From Coturnix japonica (taxonomy: Eukaryota; Chordata; Aves; Galliformes; Phasianidae): a stretch of 64,000 nucleotides of DNA. The DNA lies in NCBI RefSeq assembly GCF_001577835.2, contig NC_029521.1, positions 25,965,527 through 26,029,526 of the forward strand. Direction: 5' to 3'. A program made the translations under genes and the position numbers. Position 1 is the first letter of the stretch, and each line of letters opens with the position of its first letter. Positions 20,101-35,100 of the stretch are shown one piece after another. Under the pieces are notes generated by a model that saw only the letters and a program-made list of their open reading frames with translations, ran no database searches and had not been told where the DNA came from.

Positions 20101-23100
20101 AATAGCACTGATTAACTAATTAATGGGCAACTCTGAACAAATCTCAGGAAATACAAAGAGGTTAGAAGACATGATGGAAAATTCTGCCAAGTGAAAATGT
20201 TTAGATAAACTGAAAGCACTGCCTAAAAATTAAGAGTTTCAGAGCAAAAGTCATTTACATTGAAAGCAATTTTCACGGGACAATTTCCTATGAACAGATG
20301 TGATTCTTAAATAAAGAATGGGCCATAGTAAAAAATAACAATGAAATAACTATCAATAAAGGAATCTGTACATCAAATGCGTCGCAAAGAGGGATGGGGG
20401 TTACCAGCAGCGGAATCACTGCACAGCAGCAGCCAACTCTGCTTTTTGTGGAGCATCAGAAACAACTGTGATAGAAACAGTGAAAAGAGCCTTTGCTGGT
20501 AATTCTTCTGGCTCTGCAAATCGCAGTCTGTGCACATGGATAGATGCAGTTACATCAAACTAAGGCTGCAAGACAGTTCACATTTTTCTTTAGGGAAGAA
20601 GATACATTTCTTCATTCATTTATTTCTTTTTACTAGTCCTGTTATGCACAAAGTCAGCGGGCTTCACTATTTCATTTTCTATATCACCTCTTTTAAATTG
20701 TGACTGTTATGCACATGTCTAATCTTACACCTTACCATCACACGCTATTTGTCTGGAATCACAGTGACAACTCACAAAGTAAACAGCTGCATGCCTACCC
20801 AACGAGCACTGAAAATATCTGTCACCAGCAAGGAACAGAACAAGTAAGGTACTGCACAAAGCAAGAAGCTACGTGTTACTTTCCCCCAGCTCTTGTGATG
20901 CATTGCAGGTACTCTTTTCCTGATCCAACAATAACCTGTACTTGCTGATCGCACAAGGAAGCAGGCTACATGACATGCAAACAGCGATCTGTTTAGCAAT
21001 TATGCATTGTTGAGGCGTTCTCACTTAACAGTAATTACACGAGCTGAATGGAGGAGTTAAAGACAAACAGGGATTGGAAAACCTGCATTTAACTTGGAAG
21101 CGTCAGAGACAGGTACAATGCTGACCTTCAGTTCTACGCACAGCGCTTCTTCGGAGAGCAATTTCGCACAAACACCAACGTAGCTCATCTCTAAGTGCTC
21201 TGGCTCACCGACATCCTTTTACTCGTTATTAAACCCAACTGTGCTGTCTTCCTTCGGCCCCGAAAAAGAATGGAAAAGATTGATTTTTCCAAATAATGCA
21301 TCACCATTCACGCCTTTGATAGAAAAAGGGCGTCCTCTGGTATTGCTTCACGATGATTCAGTTGTATGAGTATTTTGTAAAAATTTTGGGCAGGCTAATA
21401 ACAAACACTGAAATAAACTTACTGAAAGTGCTTGTTAAAGAACGAGATGGATACTAACACTGCGTGCAAGACAGAAACAACAGAAAGTTTACCTTATAGT
21501 TTATGGCTTCCTTTGCGTAAACTGGTTTAAATTGTTACACTGCAAATTACAGATATGTGAGATTAATGAGAACATAAGAGTGTTTGGTGCTTTGAGTGCA
21601 TGCACAGAAGGGGAAGGCCTGGGGTTTTATTCATCACTCTAGAGGTAGGGAAAATAAAATGAAAAATACATTCAAGTACCTATATTAGAAGCAAATCTCT
21701 AGAGCAGCCAGTAATTACTTCTGTTTATATTAGAACTAACTAGTACTTATCAAACAATTTAATTAATCTTCATGTAATAAAGACAAATTATTAGAACATA
21801 GAGGAGAAGTTCTTCATAATGGAATCAATAGGCACCATGCAGAGTTTTCTGCTTCACACAAAAACACTGCTTGCCTGTCGCAGCTAACAGCAACAATCTG
21901 ATTAGCGATGTGGATACTGCCACCAAAACCAAAAATACGGAGAAGTTATTACTTTGTCTGCACTGTAACATGCATCACAGATGGCAGTTTCCATGGAAAT
22001 TAAATCTACAACGCTGCTTTCTAACACGTACAAATGTTAATGCTTAGCTCTCGCTAAAGGGCCCAAAAGTTACATTTAAAAAGGCTTAAAAATTACATTT
22101 CTGAAGGAAAAACGTTGAGAATGAACGAGCACATTATAGGTTTATTTTATTCTGGAACAGAAGAGTTTTCTTCTCAGCAGCAGTAATTTCAGAAAAGTCA
22201 CATCTGGAGTACAGTGCACTTTCATAAGATAGCAGAAGTTTCATAAATACTTCTCACCTGGGAGTCTTCACCAAAACCCACAGGTTCAAGGCAGGAGCAG
22301 AATAGCTGCCAAAGCTGCCCTGAGGAAGAGCTGGGTGCTGCAGGGTTCTGCCATCACTGCCACCAGGCTCTAGCACTGTGTGCTGCTCCTGCTGCCATCA
22401 GCTCTAAAGGGGCTCTGACACCAGGCTTCGTGGCAAAAGGGAGGAAGTCAAGCAGTGCTATTTGACTTACTGGAAGTCTGATATTTAAAAAGTTACTTAC
22501 CCAAGACAGTAAAAAGATGTAAAAACAGTCTTATCAGCAGACTATTGCATTTTCTGGTAACAAAAGTTACACCCTTAGAGCAGTAACATAGCCTAAGCAA
22601 CAGTGACCTGACATATCCAGAACCAATGCACTTAGGCAATCTAAAATAATAGATTACTTGAGCAAAACCACAGCTGGTGATTTCTGCACATTGTACTCAT
22701 ATCACCTGCTTAACAACTGCTACATTTCCCATCAATATTAACAAATGCCTAAATGGTTATTACAGAGAAACGCAAACCAATATCCCATACGACCTGGTAT
22801 TTTTCAGGCTCCCACATTCCCACAGAAGTGTCTGAACCTGAAAGAACTAAAGGAGACACAATAATGTGATTTATCATTATGACAACTCTACAGAGGTTAA
22901 GCAAAGAGTCCACCTGGATCAAAACTGAGTTCTGCTTACATACGTTGTCCCCAGTCCACTGTTACATGGTAAAACCAGACCAACTTACTGCAGAAATTCT
23001 ACAATGCCAACATCAGAAAAGCTGGGGATATGTATCCAGCCTGCACTGACTAATTACTGCAAGACCACCAAGCTTTCATATATCATAATCTTTCTCTAAG

Positions 23101-26100
23101 TGGAACAGAATCCAAATCACACTTAATGCAAACTTAATTAAGTTCCAGACAAAATATTGCAGTGTAAACATAACTAAATAAACAGTAAAGATTTCCAGGA
23201 CCGTATATCTATTTCTGGTTATTTTGTTGAACACATCACGTCAGATCAATTTGTTTATGGTTATAGGGCACAAGTTGCTGGCAGGCAGCAAAACAGGAGC
23301 TCACTGTCACATCTAATTAGTGACACCAAGACAACAGCACACCTACATGCCACATTTTCATACCGTTACCATTCATCACTTAGGAAAACTGCCACAGCTA
23401 TAAGCTGAAAAGGTCTTCACACCAAGTCCAATACTGACAATTCTACGTGCAAAAGAAATCAATACCTAGCTAAATTTGTTTTGCACTTGAAACGTTTCTA
23501 GAACACACAAAAATCACTTCTATCTATCGAAAGAATGATTCAGAAACTGAATGGTAGCTGCAAGCAGAATCAACACACTAGCAAACCATGGAGCCTAACT
23601 TCTACAAGCGCTTCATGAAGATCCAAAGATCTGAAGTTCTCATGTTGTACTTTTTTTTCCCTTAACTTACCCAGCCCCTATTCATTTCTGGAGGTAGCAA
23701 AGTATGTGAATTCACAACAAATACAGAAAGACAAACAAGAAAAGCCGCACACATTTGAGACACCATAGCATCATTGAAGCATGCAAAAGTGCCAAAATAA
23801 AAACAGCCCTTCAGAAACAGCTCACTAGGAGTCATAACAAAAGAGGAGCAGGACACCATTAGCAATAGAAGTTACAGCTCATCACTCTGGATTGCCATTC
23901 AACATATTCTTTTGCTCAGGGAACTAATATATATATCAATTCCATGCCTTACTATGAGAAAGTAAGTGAAAAAACAAATAGGAAGTAGTCAGGTTTAAAA
24001 ACTTTTCATTTTACTTTAGTACTCATCACAGCTTCCCACACTTTGATTTTATGCACTCTTGTTTTGAAATTAAGAACAGAACTTACTGATACCTTATAGA
24101 AGATAAAAACCCAGCAGATTTCATAACACATTATCACCCTATTTTAATTTCCCGCCCTATTTCAATTTCCCCTTTTCTCCTGCGACACCAGAAAGGCGGT
24201 TTGTTTGGGGCTGCCAGCTCAACAGAAGAATTTACAGCTCTTTCCCCGTTCCATTTAAAAAATGAACAAAGATTTATTCAATACCACAGGGTGCCTGAGA
24301 AAGACACATGTTTTCCAAAAACTATATCTAACAAGAGACAGAGAAGAACATGCATGGCGAGCTATACTTGAGAACAGCGCTTATATTTTTGTTTTAAAGT
24401 GGTAATTATTTATTTTTTCTTCATATTACTTGCGTAGAAACTGCATGAAAACAAAATGTTTAAGTTGGTTTTTTTTTGAGTTTATGTCAACATCTCAGAT
24501 TTAATCACTTCAGTGATTAAATTCAGTGATTAAATTTAGTGACACTGCAATCGCATCAAAGTTAATGAATACATCCAGTACAAAAAATAATTTGAGTATG
24601 TAGTATGAGTCTACAGTGCTATACATCCATAACCATCACTGAAGGTCTGCTGGTGGACAAAGAAAGATAGCAGTGCTGCTTGCATGTGGAACAAAGCGCA
24701 CACAGGGCCCTCAGCAGCCAAAGGCTGCAACCCTACCAAGTGCTGCACTGTGATTTAAGAGCTCTCTGTAAACTCCCCTGAGAAAGATTCGCTTTCATAA
24801 ACTGCGTACCCAGAACCAAATATTCCAAGTCTGTTTCTTATTTAAATCGATAATGTAAAAGTACCATTTTAAAAGTTAGTTGTTAATAAAGAAGACAGTG
24901 CAATGAAAACAGCTAGTAAAGCACGCTAAAGTTTAGTTTAGGCAGAAATTAAAAATACATATATGGCTATCTTTAACAGTGAAGCCATAAACAAGTGCAT
25001 TTTCTGACCATAAAAACAAGCTAAGTTAAAAATCTTGATAATAAAAGTAGGATCTGAATATCTACAGATTGCAGAAATTAGAGCCTCATAGAAAAGCAAA
25101 CGTGCAGTGTGATGAATGATGAAAATGCTTATGGTAATAAAGTAAAAGAGATGAAACTTATCAAAAACATTAGGATACAAAACTACAAACTTACTCAATA
25201 ACTTTCTCCCAATTCTTAATAGTCATTTCACTCTTTGGTGTATTTCCCGAGAGCAGGAGATGCGTTAACTCAAGAAAACTTTCGATCCCTAAAACATTCT
25301 TGAAAGCTTCAGTAAAATGCAATCAGGAAATTATTTTTTGTCACATATTGCGGGTGGGGAAGGGTAAAACCACCACAACTATGGAGAGGAGGGAAAGGAA
25401 AACAGAGAGAAAATAAAGAGAACTGCTGCCTGCATGTCCACATGTGTGGTACCGTGGCAAACTCCCATTGCTTCTCTGCTGCAGCCCTTTTAATAAAGGT
25501 TATTAAAACTATTTACACAAACTACTTAAAAAGCCATACTTCATTAAATACCTATTTGAGCATGTTATACTTCAGTAATGACCATCGTGCAAACATCACA
25601 ATTTCGTCTGACAGAGAAAGGTATAAAGAATTCTCTTTTTATGTGAGACAATTTGGGAAGATAAACTTGCCAGTGTGGTGTTGCCTGTTTTTTTTCTTTT
25701 TTTCTTCTTTAATTTTAATTTTAAACTTAGAAGTCTGTGAGCCTTCACGGTCAGAAAATCCTAATGAATAAACATGTGTTTTCATCATGCATGGCTTGCC
25801 CTTCTTCATGAACTCCGCAAGTTTGAAAAGAGCCTTTCACTTTACATACTTGAACACTATTGGAAGACGAATCCCAGCAGATGATTGAACTGAATAATAA
25901 TGAACTGAACTGAAATAATTCTACACTGCTAAGCCACACAAATTCCAAAATGGACTTAATTTTCAGCAGTCATTTATTTATTTGCCATTTCCAGAGAAGA
26001 GCATACTTCTGAGTTGAACTGGAAACAGTATTTTGCATGTGTTGGGCTGGCGGTTTGGCAATATCAACAGATCTTTTTGAAGAGATAGTTTTTTGAACTC

Positions 26101-29100
26101 ACAAAAGAGAATGTATTCAGTCCTCTTCCAGTGTATCTACAGGTTTCCAGTCCCAGCTGTCCAAACAAAATCCAAAATGAAACTAACCTCTAAAAAGCAA
26201 ATTGTGTGATCCTAGCTAGAAACACGTTCTTTACTTTATGGTAAGCGTGGTTTACTTACTTCAGGTTATTAGACCTAAGAGACCTTTTACCAATTTGTTT
26301 CCTCCTAGCAGCTTTAAGTTCAGGAATTAATTACAAGCCTTGGTTACCTCAATCATATGTAGCCAAGATTGCGGTTCCTAATGAATTTCTACAGATCAGC
26401 TGGCAATGATCTCACCATCTTTGCTCACAACAGCAGCCAACAGTTCATTCCTTGTTATTACAAACATATTTTCAGAAAATGTTATTTCAGATTCTCCTAC
26501 AACAGCTAGAGCTTCAAAACTATTGTGGAAACAGAAACATTTATCAAAGCAGGCAAAAATAAAGTCGTTAAAAAATATTCTTTGTTCAGATATTGTCTGC
26601 AAGGAATGAAAATCCATCATAGATGCTCCCATGCTTTGACCAAATATCCCCTGTAGCCAGACTGCGGAAATGAAATAAACAAGAACATCATATATTTATT
26701 ATTTCCTCTAGTTTGCTAAGAGTTTTTAGGCTAGAACTGCCTCCTGCCTGGACTATCTGGAACACAAGGAAATATTACTCTGAGTCTATCAGTACAGAAA
26801 TACTCCTGACTGGTCTCAAGTAAAAAGAACGGTTTAGTCGAAAGTAGTCTAAATGAATTCAACAGCCCTGCTGTGACCTGGGAGGACCAGGTTACCCTCT
26901 TGAGGTCTCTTCCATTCCACATTACCCTGGCTCTAGTCTAATACACAGACACACTGTTCAGCCAGATTTCAGTCTTGTTTGAAACTATGTACACATATAT
27001 TAATATTTTATACATATATATTAAACAGCAGAAACACTGACTGCAGCAGAAAAATTGGCTCAATTTCAGACAGTTATATATATATATGATTGCTATAGTC
27101 AGTATATCTGCTGTTTAATGTTCTTGATAGTACAATTACAAGTACCTTTGAGTTTCTATAGCCTATAGATAATATGTACATTAACCAGGTACATTAAAAG
27201 ATTCCACGCTAGCCAAATATTTACAGCTGCTGCACTCCCATGACCTTATTACTGCTATGACTTTGGTGGTGGCTTTATCCTTGTTAGATGTCCTTTGGTC
27301 TGTTTATGCAGCTATTTATCATCACACCTGGTCTCCTATACCACATTAATAGGTATTATTTGCTCTCCATTAATACTGCACCCGCTTTCTTTTAATAATT
27401 AACAGATATTACGTCCCTAAGTACCGCTTAGAGAGCTCCCTAGTATCGCAGGTATTTTCCTTACTGGAATATTTCAAAGAAACTCTGTCTAAGGGTTTTC
27501 CTGAGCCATTTATTTTTGCTGACTGACAAGATTGCTTAGCCAACAGGACTCTTACAACTGCCCTCTAAAGCACCCCCCCCCCCCCAGGTTAAACACACAG
27601 CATACTATATTACTCCCAACACATTCTACTCTAATACACTAGCACAGAATTTTCCTCAGGTCAAAAGTGGCTTAACTCCTGCTTTTTCACACCCAAGATT
27701 AAGTCACTCTTATACTGCCAACAATCAACAAAAACTCTTAGCTCTCCCATACTCTTTTGTATTTTTAAGCAGGACAGCAAAGCTAAGGGAACTCAAGCAC
27801 CGGGCTTCACTCCTTCATAGTAATGCAACAGCACAAACACATAATAAAGGACTTCCAAAGCAAATGTGACTGCTTCATTTCAGACGAGGTCACACAGACA
27901 GAAGAACACATTCACCTGCACATCATCACTACCTGCTCCTTTTCCATTCTGAGTAATTTTGTGGAATTTGAGTTATACGTATAAGATCTATTCCCTCTTG
28001 ACCACAGTTCTTTTTTTCCACCCCCTCAGCTACTTACCATACACAGCTGGAATACTCCAAGTTCTCTCTCCCATGCTGATCTGCAAACTGTTTTCGTTCC
28101 ACAATCTTTACAATAAAGGACTTTAGTATCAACCTCACTGCACGATCTAAATCCATGGACAAGCAGCTTACCTTACTGCCTCCCTACAGGACCAAGTTTT
28201 ACCCATGCCTCCAATGCACTTTCATTATTTACTAAGGTATTCATAAAAAAGAAGGGGAAAAGCTGGTTAACCTTCAACAAGTAAACCTCAGCAAGATGGC
28301 AATGATATAAATTCTTTGGTTTTTCAGCTCATTCAAGAGACAAAAGAGCAGCAGCAAACTGCCAGCATGGAATTTGCAATTTGAAAGTTATTTAAAGCAC
28401 ATGTCTGCCTTTGCTTTTTATCTCTGATCAGGTGTGTGCTTGGAGGATGAGCTTCCCGTGGCCTCTGCCCCCTGAACTGTGATTTGCATCACAAAGGGCT
28501 CCTCCAACACAACCTGTACTGCAGCCAGCCAGAGCTAAATCCCACCATGCTCTGCTGCTTGTGGCCAGCTTCATCTATGGTCTATAGTCAGGTCTCAAAT
28601 TCAGACTTCTGAGTAAAAGAATGTTATACATCCATTAACATCCCTGTCACTGGGTTCATCTCATATGCCCTAAGAACAGGTTATATAGCTCAAATTAATA
28701 TTCGCTCCACATTTCACAGAAGCATCAAGTGACAGAACATTAATTTATAACTTCACTAAGTTGCTTGTTACACAGGTAACTTATACCATTACTGAACTTT
28801 TTCTGTGTATGTGGATTTTTGTTTCTACTTACCCACAAATGTTCATCAGATTTGAGACCAACGGAAATTATCAATTTTAAGGGGGAGGCTAGAGCATATT
28901 ACAATGCTTGGCTATGTTAGGAAGTTGTGAACACTGTATTCCTAAGCTTACTTGGGATGTAATTCCTAGTTATGTAAGTATTTTGAGTTTATAAGCTGCT
29001 GTACAGCCTGTCCCTGCTTTACCCTCACAGATGTATGATTTAACTACCTGTGAACCCAGAACCAAATTTCTGCAATTGCTCTGTTAACCATCATCTTTGC

Positions 29101-32100
29101 CTTTCTTGACTCTCTTCTACAAGATTAGAGCTGTAAGTTTAGATAAGTCCCAGGTAAGTTCAGGACAATGTCTCATGAGTCAAGTTGTTCTAACTGTAAC
29201 AATCTACATTTCTAAACATGGGTTCAATTTGCTACCCAGAAGATCATCATGAAAATTTAACTGAAGAACAACTGAGACTTTTGGTTTGATGTACGTATAT
29301 ACACACACACTTCTACATATATCAAATGCATGTATGTATATATATGTTAAAAGTATGTGTGTATACACATACATATACAGATATGAAAAACTGGTTTGTA
29401 ACTAAGAACAATTAAAAATTAAAGCTTTCTGCCTCAGACTTCTAGAGGCTTTTTTTTTGGTTTTGTTTTCTTCCTTCAGCTAAAGAAAATATATAGCTTC
29501 AATTAACATCAAATGGATCTGAGGGTGTGCAGACATGATATTTGTTCCAAGCTAAGCACCTAAAAATGGAAACAGATGACGTTAGTAAAGATCTGAAGAT
29601 ACTGACTTTTGGTTAAGATATCTGTAAAGACATCATAGTTCAAAGAGTCTATTTATCTTACCTAAAATTTAATGGAGCCAGCCTTTTAATAGCCTGCATT
29701 AAGGGAAATGCTCCATTTTTTAAACAATGACTCACTTCGGATTACTTCCGATGCATAGGTGTCCTTTGCAGAGTATCAGGCTGCTCCATCTAACCTTCGT
29801 ACACTGGAATGACCTTTTAGTCATTTTATTTGCGTGATGGGAAGCAGCAATTACATTTTCGATCCTCAAGGCTTTTGTAGGGCAACTGCTATGCTGCCCA
29901 CCCATATTATTTTCTCATTTCTGTCTGCCACAGTTACAGAGCCTTTGGAGAACACAGACTACATCTGCATTACTAAATGCCTGCTTATGCTTTTTTCTCC
30001 CCAATTACCAAAAGTATTGTAAAGATAGTAATACTTTAATAAAAGGGAGAAGAACCACTTGTGTACTATTAAACAAAGCAGGCCCTTTTGCCCTCAAAAG
30101 CAAATTTCTCCTGTTATTCTTAGAACAGTATGGTTAGGTTGCAGTTGGATTTGATGATTTTTGAGGTCTTTTCCAATCTAAGAAATTCTAAGAGTCATAG
30201 AATCAATGACAGAAAACACCCATGGTACTGTAATTAATGAGAACAGTAACAGCAACACGTACTCCAAACACCATCCTCATTCAATGTATGACCTCCAGAT
30301 GCTGAGCAAAACCCTGCAAGACCTGTAGAAGACTCAACACCAAGAGACAAGCATCTAATTTCTGCTTTGGCTGTGATTAGAGGGATAAAGAATGAAAAGA
30401 AAAAAGTAGTCAATTTGAGATAATGTTCAGAGAAATAATTACAGCATTCCAGAAAGGTGAGACACAGCCCATGTAACAACACAGCACCTCGAGTCCAAGA
30501 ATGTGAACTGCTTAACTCATTTGACTTCATAAAGATAGCAACACGACATAAAACTGTACTCAGAACAAGGAATTCCACCCACAAAATTAAAGGCTTTCTT
30601 TGCAGTCATTCAGTAGTTTATAGCCCTCTATTTTGACACTTTATTTCAGACCACTACATATCAACTGTCTGTGAGGTATGAACATTCATTTTCCTTCTAT
30701 GGAAGGACATCAAGTACCTGCATTAAGGAACAGTAGGTACTTTAGTTAAATCTTTAATTCTGAAAATATTGTACTATATATAATTAATTAAATGCCAATT
30801 AATTAAATAAGGACATTTTCCAAAACCTTCATTTAAACTTCTTGGAATTTAGCCTGATTATACTCATTTAATCTAATGTAATTTCTGTATTTACACCAAC
30901 TACAACAGCAGTGAGAATCAGACCTAAGTACTGAGATTCTGTCTACTAATGAGTACTTTAAGTACATGTTAGTATGGTCTACACATAAAACATTCAAGAA
31001 GACCTCAATACCAACTCTCAAAAACTCATTAGAACAGAAGGGTAGCTGCTGAAATCCAGACAGGAACACACATGTACAGGACCATTACTAGGTAAGACAT
31101 CTGGATTGTGCAGAGAACCGAAGAAGAGACTGATGCTCATCACTACTTAAAATCAATATAAACAGCTGTGCTTATGCACATCACCCTTCTAAGCGTACAA
31201 CACTTAGGCCAAAGTAGATGAGCAAAAGAAATACAGCCTCAAGTCACATACCCACCACCGAGACTAGCCTATGTCTAACACTTCAACTGTTACTGATGGA
31301 TAGTCAGATCCTACTGTAATTTAGAGAGTATCCAAATTAAAGACTCAGTTCTATGAATCATTTCCATGAATCCTGACAGACAAAAAATTGCTTGAGAGAT
31401 CAGCTTCACACAAATGGTCACATTTTAAATTGATCAAGTTTCGATATTATGTCTCTCAGTTTATGATGACTTGGATATGAAACACTTGGTCACTGTCAGC
31501 TGGTAAAAGAAACTCTATATAATAATTATATTTAAAGTCAATAGTCTTTTTTCTTTTTTTGCCCCCCCCAAAACGTGTTTCAGAGGAAAAGAACTGAGTC
31601 TGAATGTACCAAAGTGACAAAGAACACTCTGGGATGAATGTGATACCTGTAAAAGGTCTGACCTTCAAAAAAAAATGCCTATCAGACTTGTAGAGTTTAG
31701 AAGCCACCTATCCAAAATAACAGTCACCACACCCCAGAGCCAAACACCTATTTTTGGAGATTATGACCCTCAGGAAGAAGAACTTGCACAGATGATTCAG
31801 TCATAAAAGAGCATTTCAAAGAAAGGAGAGCCCTGAACCTGCCACCCCCATTCCTCCCTCCTCCACTGCAGCCACATGCAGCAGCCGCCAGCACAGCTGC
31901 TGGCTCCCTGGCTACAGAACTTTGCAACGGGACATAACTACATAGTTTAGAAAGTCATTCCCCAAAATGCACTAAATTGCCCAGAAACCATTTTTGTTTG
32001 CACTGGTCAATGAAACACTGTTATCTCTCTTAAAATAGGCCACAGTGTTTATACAAACAAAGTCAGCTCTCATGCACCAGCCATATATTTACTTATCAAG

Positions 32101-35100
32101 AACACCTATCACTGTAAGTCAGCTTCTCTGCAAACGAGAAACACAGCTGCTGCAAAACCGACTTAAAGCTCGTTCCCACATCCAATATTTTGAGCAGGTG
32201 AGAAGAATGAAAAAAATAATTCAGCACAGAGCATCAGTGATGCACTACAGTGTGGTGCCTGGCTTGTATTTTGCAAGCATTCTTAATGAAAAGAGATCAT
32301 GCTGTACTTCCTTCATAATTGTTTATTTTAAATGTGAAGTTGTATGATAAGAAAAGCTTAGACTTTCCACTCTAGGTACTATCTAAAGGATATAGAAGAT
32401 ACACAAGTAAAAATGAACTCGGAGAATACATACTAGAGATTGTGTGAGCAATCTCTAAAGAAAAAGGGAAAATGAACATTAATTGCTAAATTGAATGCTG
32501 CTTATCAGGTCAGTAATAAGCACTGAAAGAACAGAACTAATCCCCAATGAAGCTCAAAGTTTTATGTATGTTCTATAATCATCTGGAAGGAGGTCAGCAC
32601 TTTGTTTTACTTTGTAATCCTTCTTCCTGATATTTTAAATGTGAAAGCCAGAAAGTCAGACTCATAGCAGGCCATCAGATCCCACCGCAGAACTCCAAGT
32701 GCTCTGAGGATAGCCAGGAAAGCTCACAATTACAAGCACAGCCATAGGGAGAAACAAGGTGCACGTACGGAATGTTAGAGACCGGGATGCAGCTGATGCA
32801 TTTCACACTGCCTCCTGCAGCAAGCTGTGGAGCACTTTGCTATTCAATCAGGGTCTGCATGCTGAAGAACACAGTGTGCATCTCCTGAATGATTTTTATT
32901 CAGGCAGTATTAGGTCACACTGCAACTATGGCAGTAGCACCTTGTTCCGGACCACCTGAACGCCCCCCAGAAGAAGAAAGAAGTGATTTTGTTTGCTTTT
33001 GTTTTAAAGTTCATATTGAAGTCTCTGCAAAGCAAAGCACTACAGTGCATTTTAACAGGTCTTATTAAATCACAGAGAAGCAGAAAGTCTCTGAGGTCTC
33101 CAGTCAAAAAGCTTAAATGTTTCGGGTGAGCCAGACAAAAAAATCCTGATGGCCTTCAAGTTTATTTGAAAGACGGATTACAGAACATTATGTAAGGCCC
33201 AAATCTCAGAACTATTCCCCATTGTATTTACAAATATTATCAAATTTTACAAGATCATGAATTTTCATAAAAAGTGACATTTTGAAAATGCTTCCCTTCC
33301 TTTAATCCTCCTCCTTTCTTTTGATAGGATTAAATGCTGAAATGGCAGACTGTTAAACAAGCAGACCGAAATGCCAACTGTGAGGCATTTAATTCTGGGT
33401 ATTTACAAATTAACGTTTCACTGTTACTTCAAATTTTGACATTATTGTTGAGTATCCTCAGGCAACTCATTTCAGAAGGTGCTGAATTTGATTTCCATTA
33501 TTGCTCATTTTATATGTCACTATCGGAGTACCTTTAGTTTCCTGTAATCCCTGATAGAACAAGTTTAGTTTTATGAAAGGCTGAGAAACATCCTTTTGTT
33601 TTTATTAAAATGTACCAAGCATCCTGCCTAAAGCAATTTCAGAAGTAACCACTGTATTCACGTATAGAAGCCCAGAGCTGCCAGAATCACCACCCACTAA
33701 CAGCCAAGATTGTGGTCTCTGTACACATATATGTGGACACGCACAAACTCAGTATGTACTGAGGCAGATGGCACTGGCCTTACCCCTCAGTTCCTTTGGT
33801 GCTGACCTCTGAATGTACAGTGAAAAGTGAAAGAGGGACTTGAAAAAATATTATTGAAAAAGCAGGTAAAAACCCCAATCAAAAAAAACCCTCCCACCCA
33901 CACTTACTGCCCTTAGGAAGACCAAAGTGTGGATGTTCTTGCAGTGCAACCTGAAGGAGCCTATTACTTTGAAATCAGAATTTAAGACATGTTCCCTCAT
34001 ACCTGTCTTTGATTACCTAACTTCATTATTTCATTACCAACAGCATTTATCTTATGCTTCTGAATTTCTGTTGCAAAATCAAAGCAAAAAAAAAAAACCA
34101 AAACCCATCAACCCATAGAACAGACACATTTCAATCTTGCAGTTCAGAACCTTCCCTCTATTACTCAACATTGTCAAAAACAATAAAAAACATTGGTTTT
34201 TTTCCCCCAGTCTTTAAGTGCTGGCTAGTATTTAGATACAAACCTAAGTACAGTTTTAGCTGTGGAACACCTGCCTAGTAATCCAATGTTACTAATGCTG
34301 CCTAATAACTACATCCTATCCATAAATAATTTTCCCATAGCCATGCAGCGATTAAAGTTAATTCCAGCAGCAACACTATTAATTAAGGTATTTAAGGATG
34401 TTTACCTGTCATATGGGAACGTTCCAAATCATTTCTGTGAAGTTCAAATTGTATTTCAGACTGATTTGATAAATAGCTTAGAAGCAAGAAACATCTCTGA
34501 ATTACAACAGATACTTCAGTAATCATCCAGATATGTTCACTAACACAACACTTTCTTTCTTTAAAACCAATTTTGACGCCTGCTAATATCCCATAAATAA
34601 TGGATCAGATCAAAGTCTTGCCAAGTTAATTATGAAGTATTAAACCTGTCTAATCTTTTATCATTACTGCTAGTATAACAAAAAGAATGAATATGCCAAT
34701 AAGAGAAAGACAGAAGAATTTTCCTCAGGACCTTTATAGAACACTATCTGCCTCAGTGGATGTACTCTCATATCTGTATCATATTACAGCAAAACAGACA
34801 CTTAAACCAGAATCTACTGAACTATTTTTCACTTCAACTTAGTCTGTCATTTCTCCTCCATATTTTCTGATATTAATTCCAACAACTTCATCTCAATTAA
34901 TTATTGCACACACAGTCATTTAAAAGAAGGATTTAATATGAGAAAGACTTCACACGGTTGCAGTTTCTCAGAAAAGAAAGTTCCCTACCTAAGTACATTT
35001 GCAACATTAATTCTATTGAGGGACTATGCAATTCTCTTGCTACCCAGCAAGGTCTCCTCTAATTCATTTTTTAGCTTAACTTACATATTCAAACTGATTT

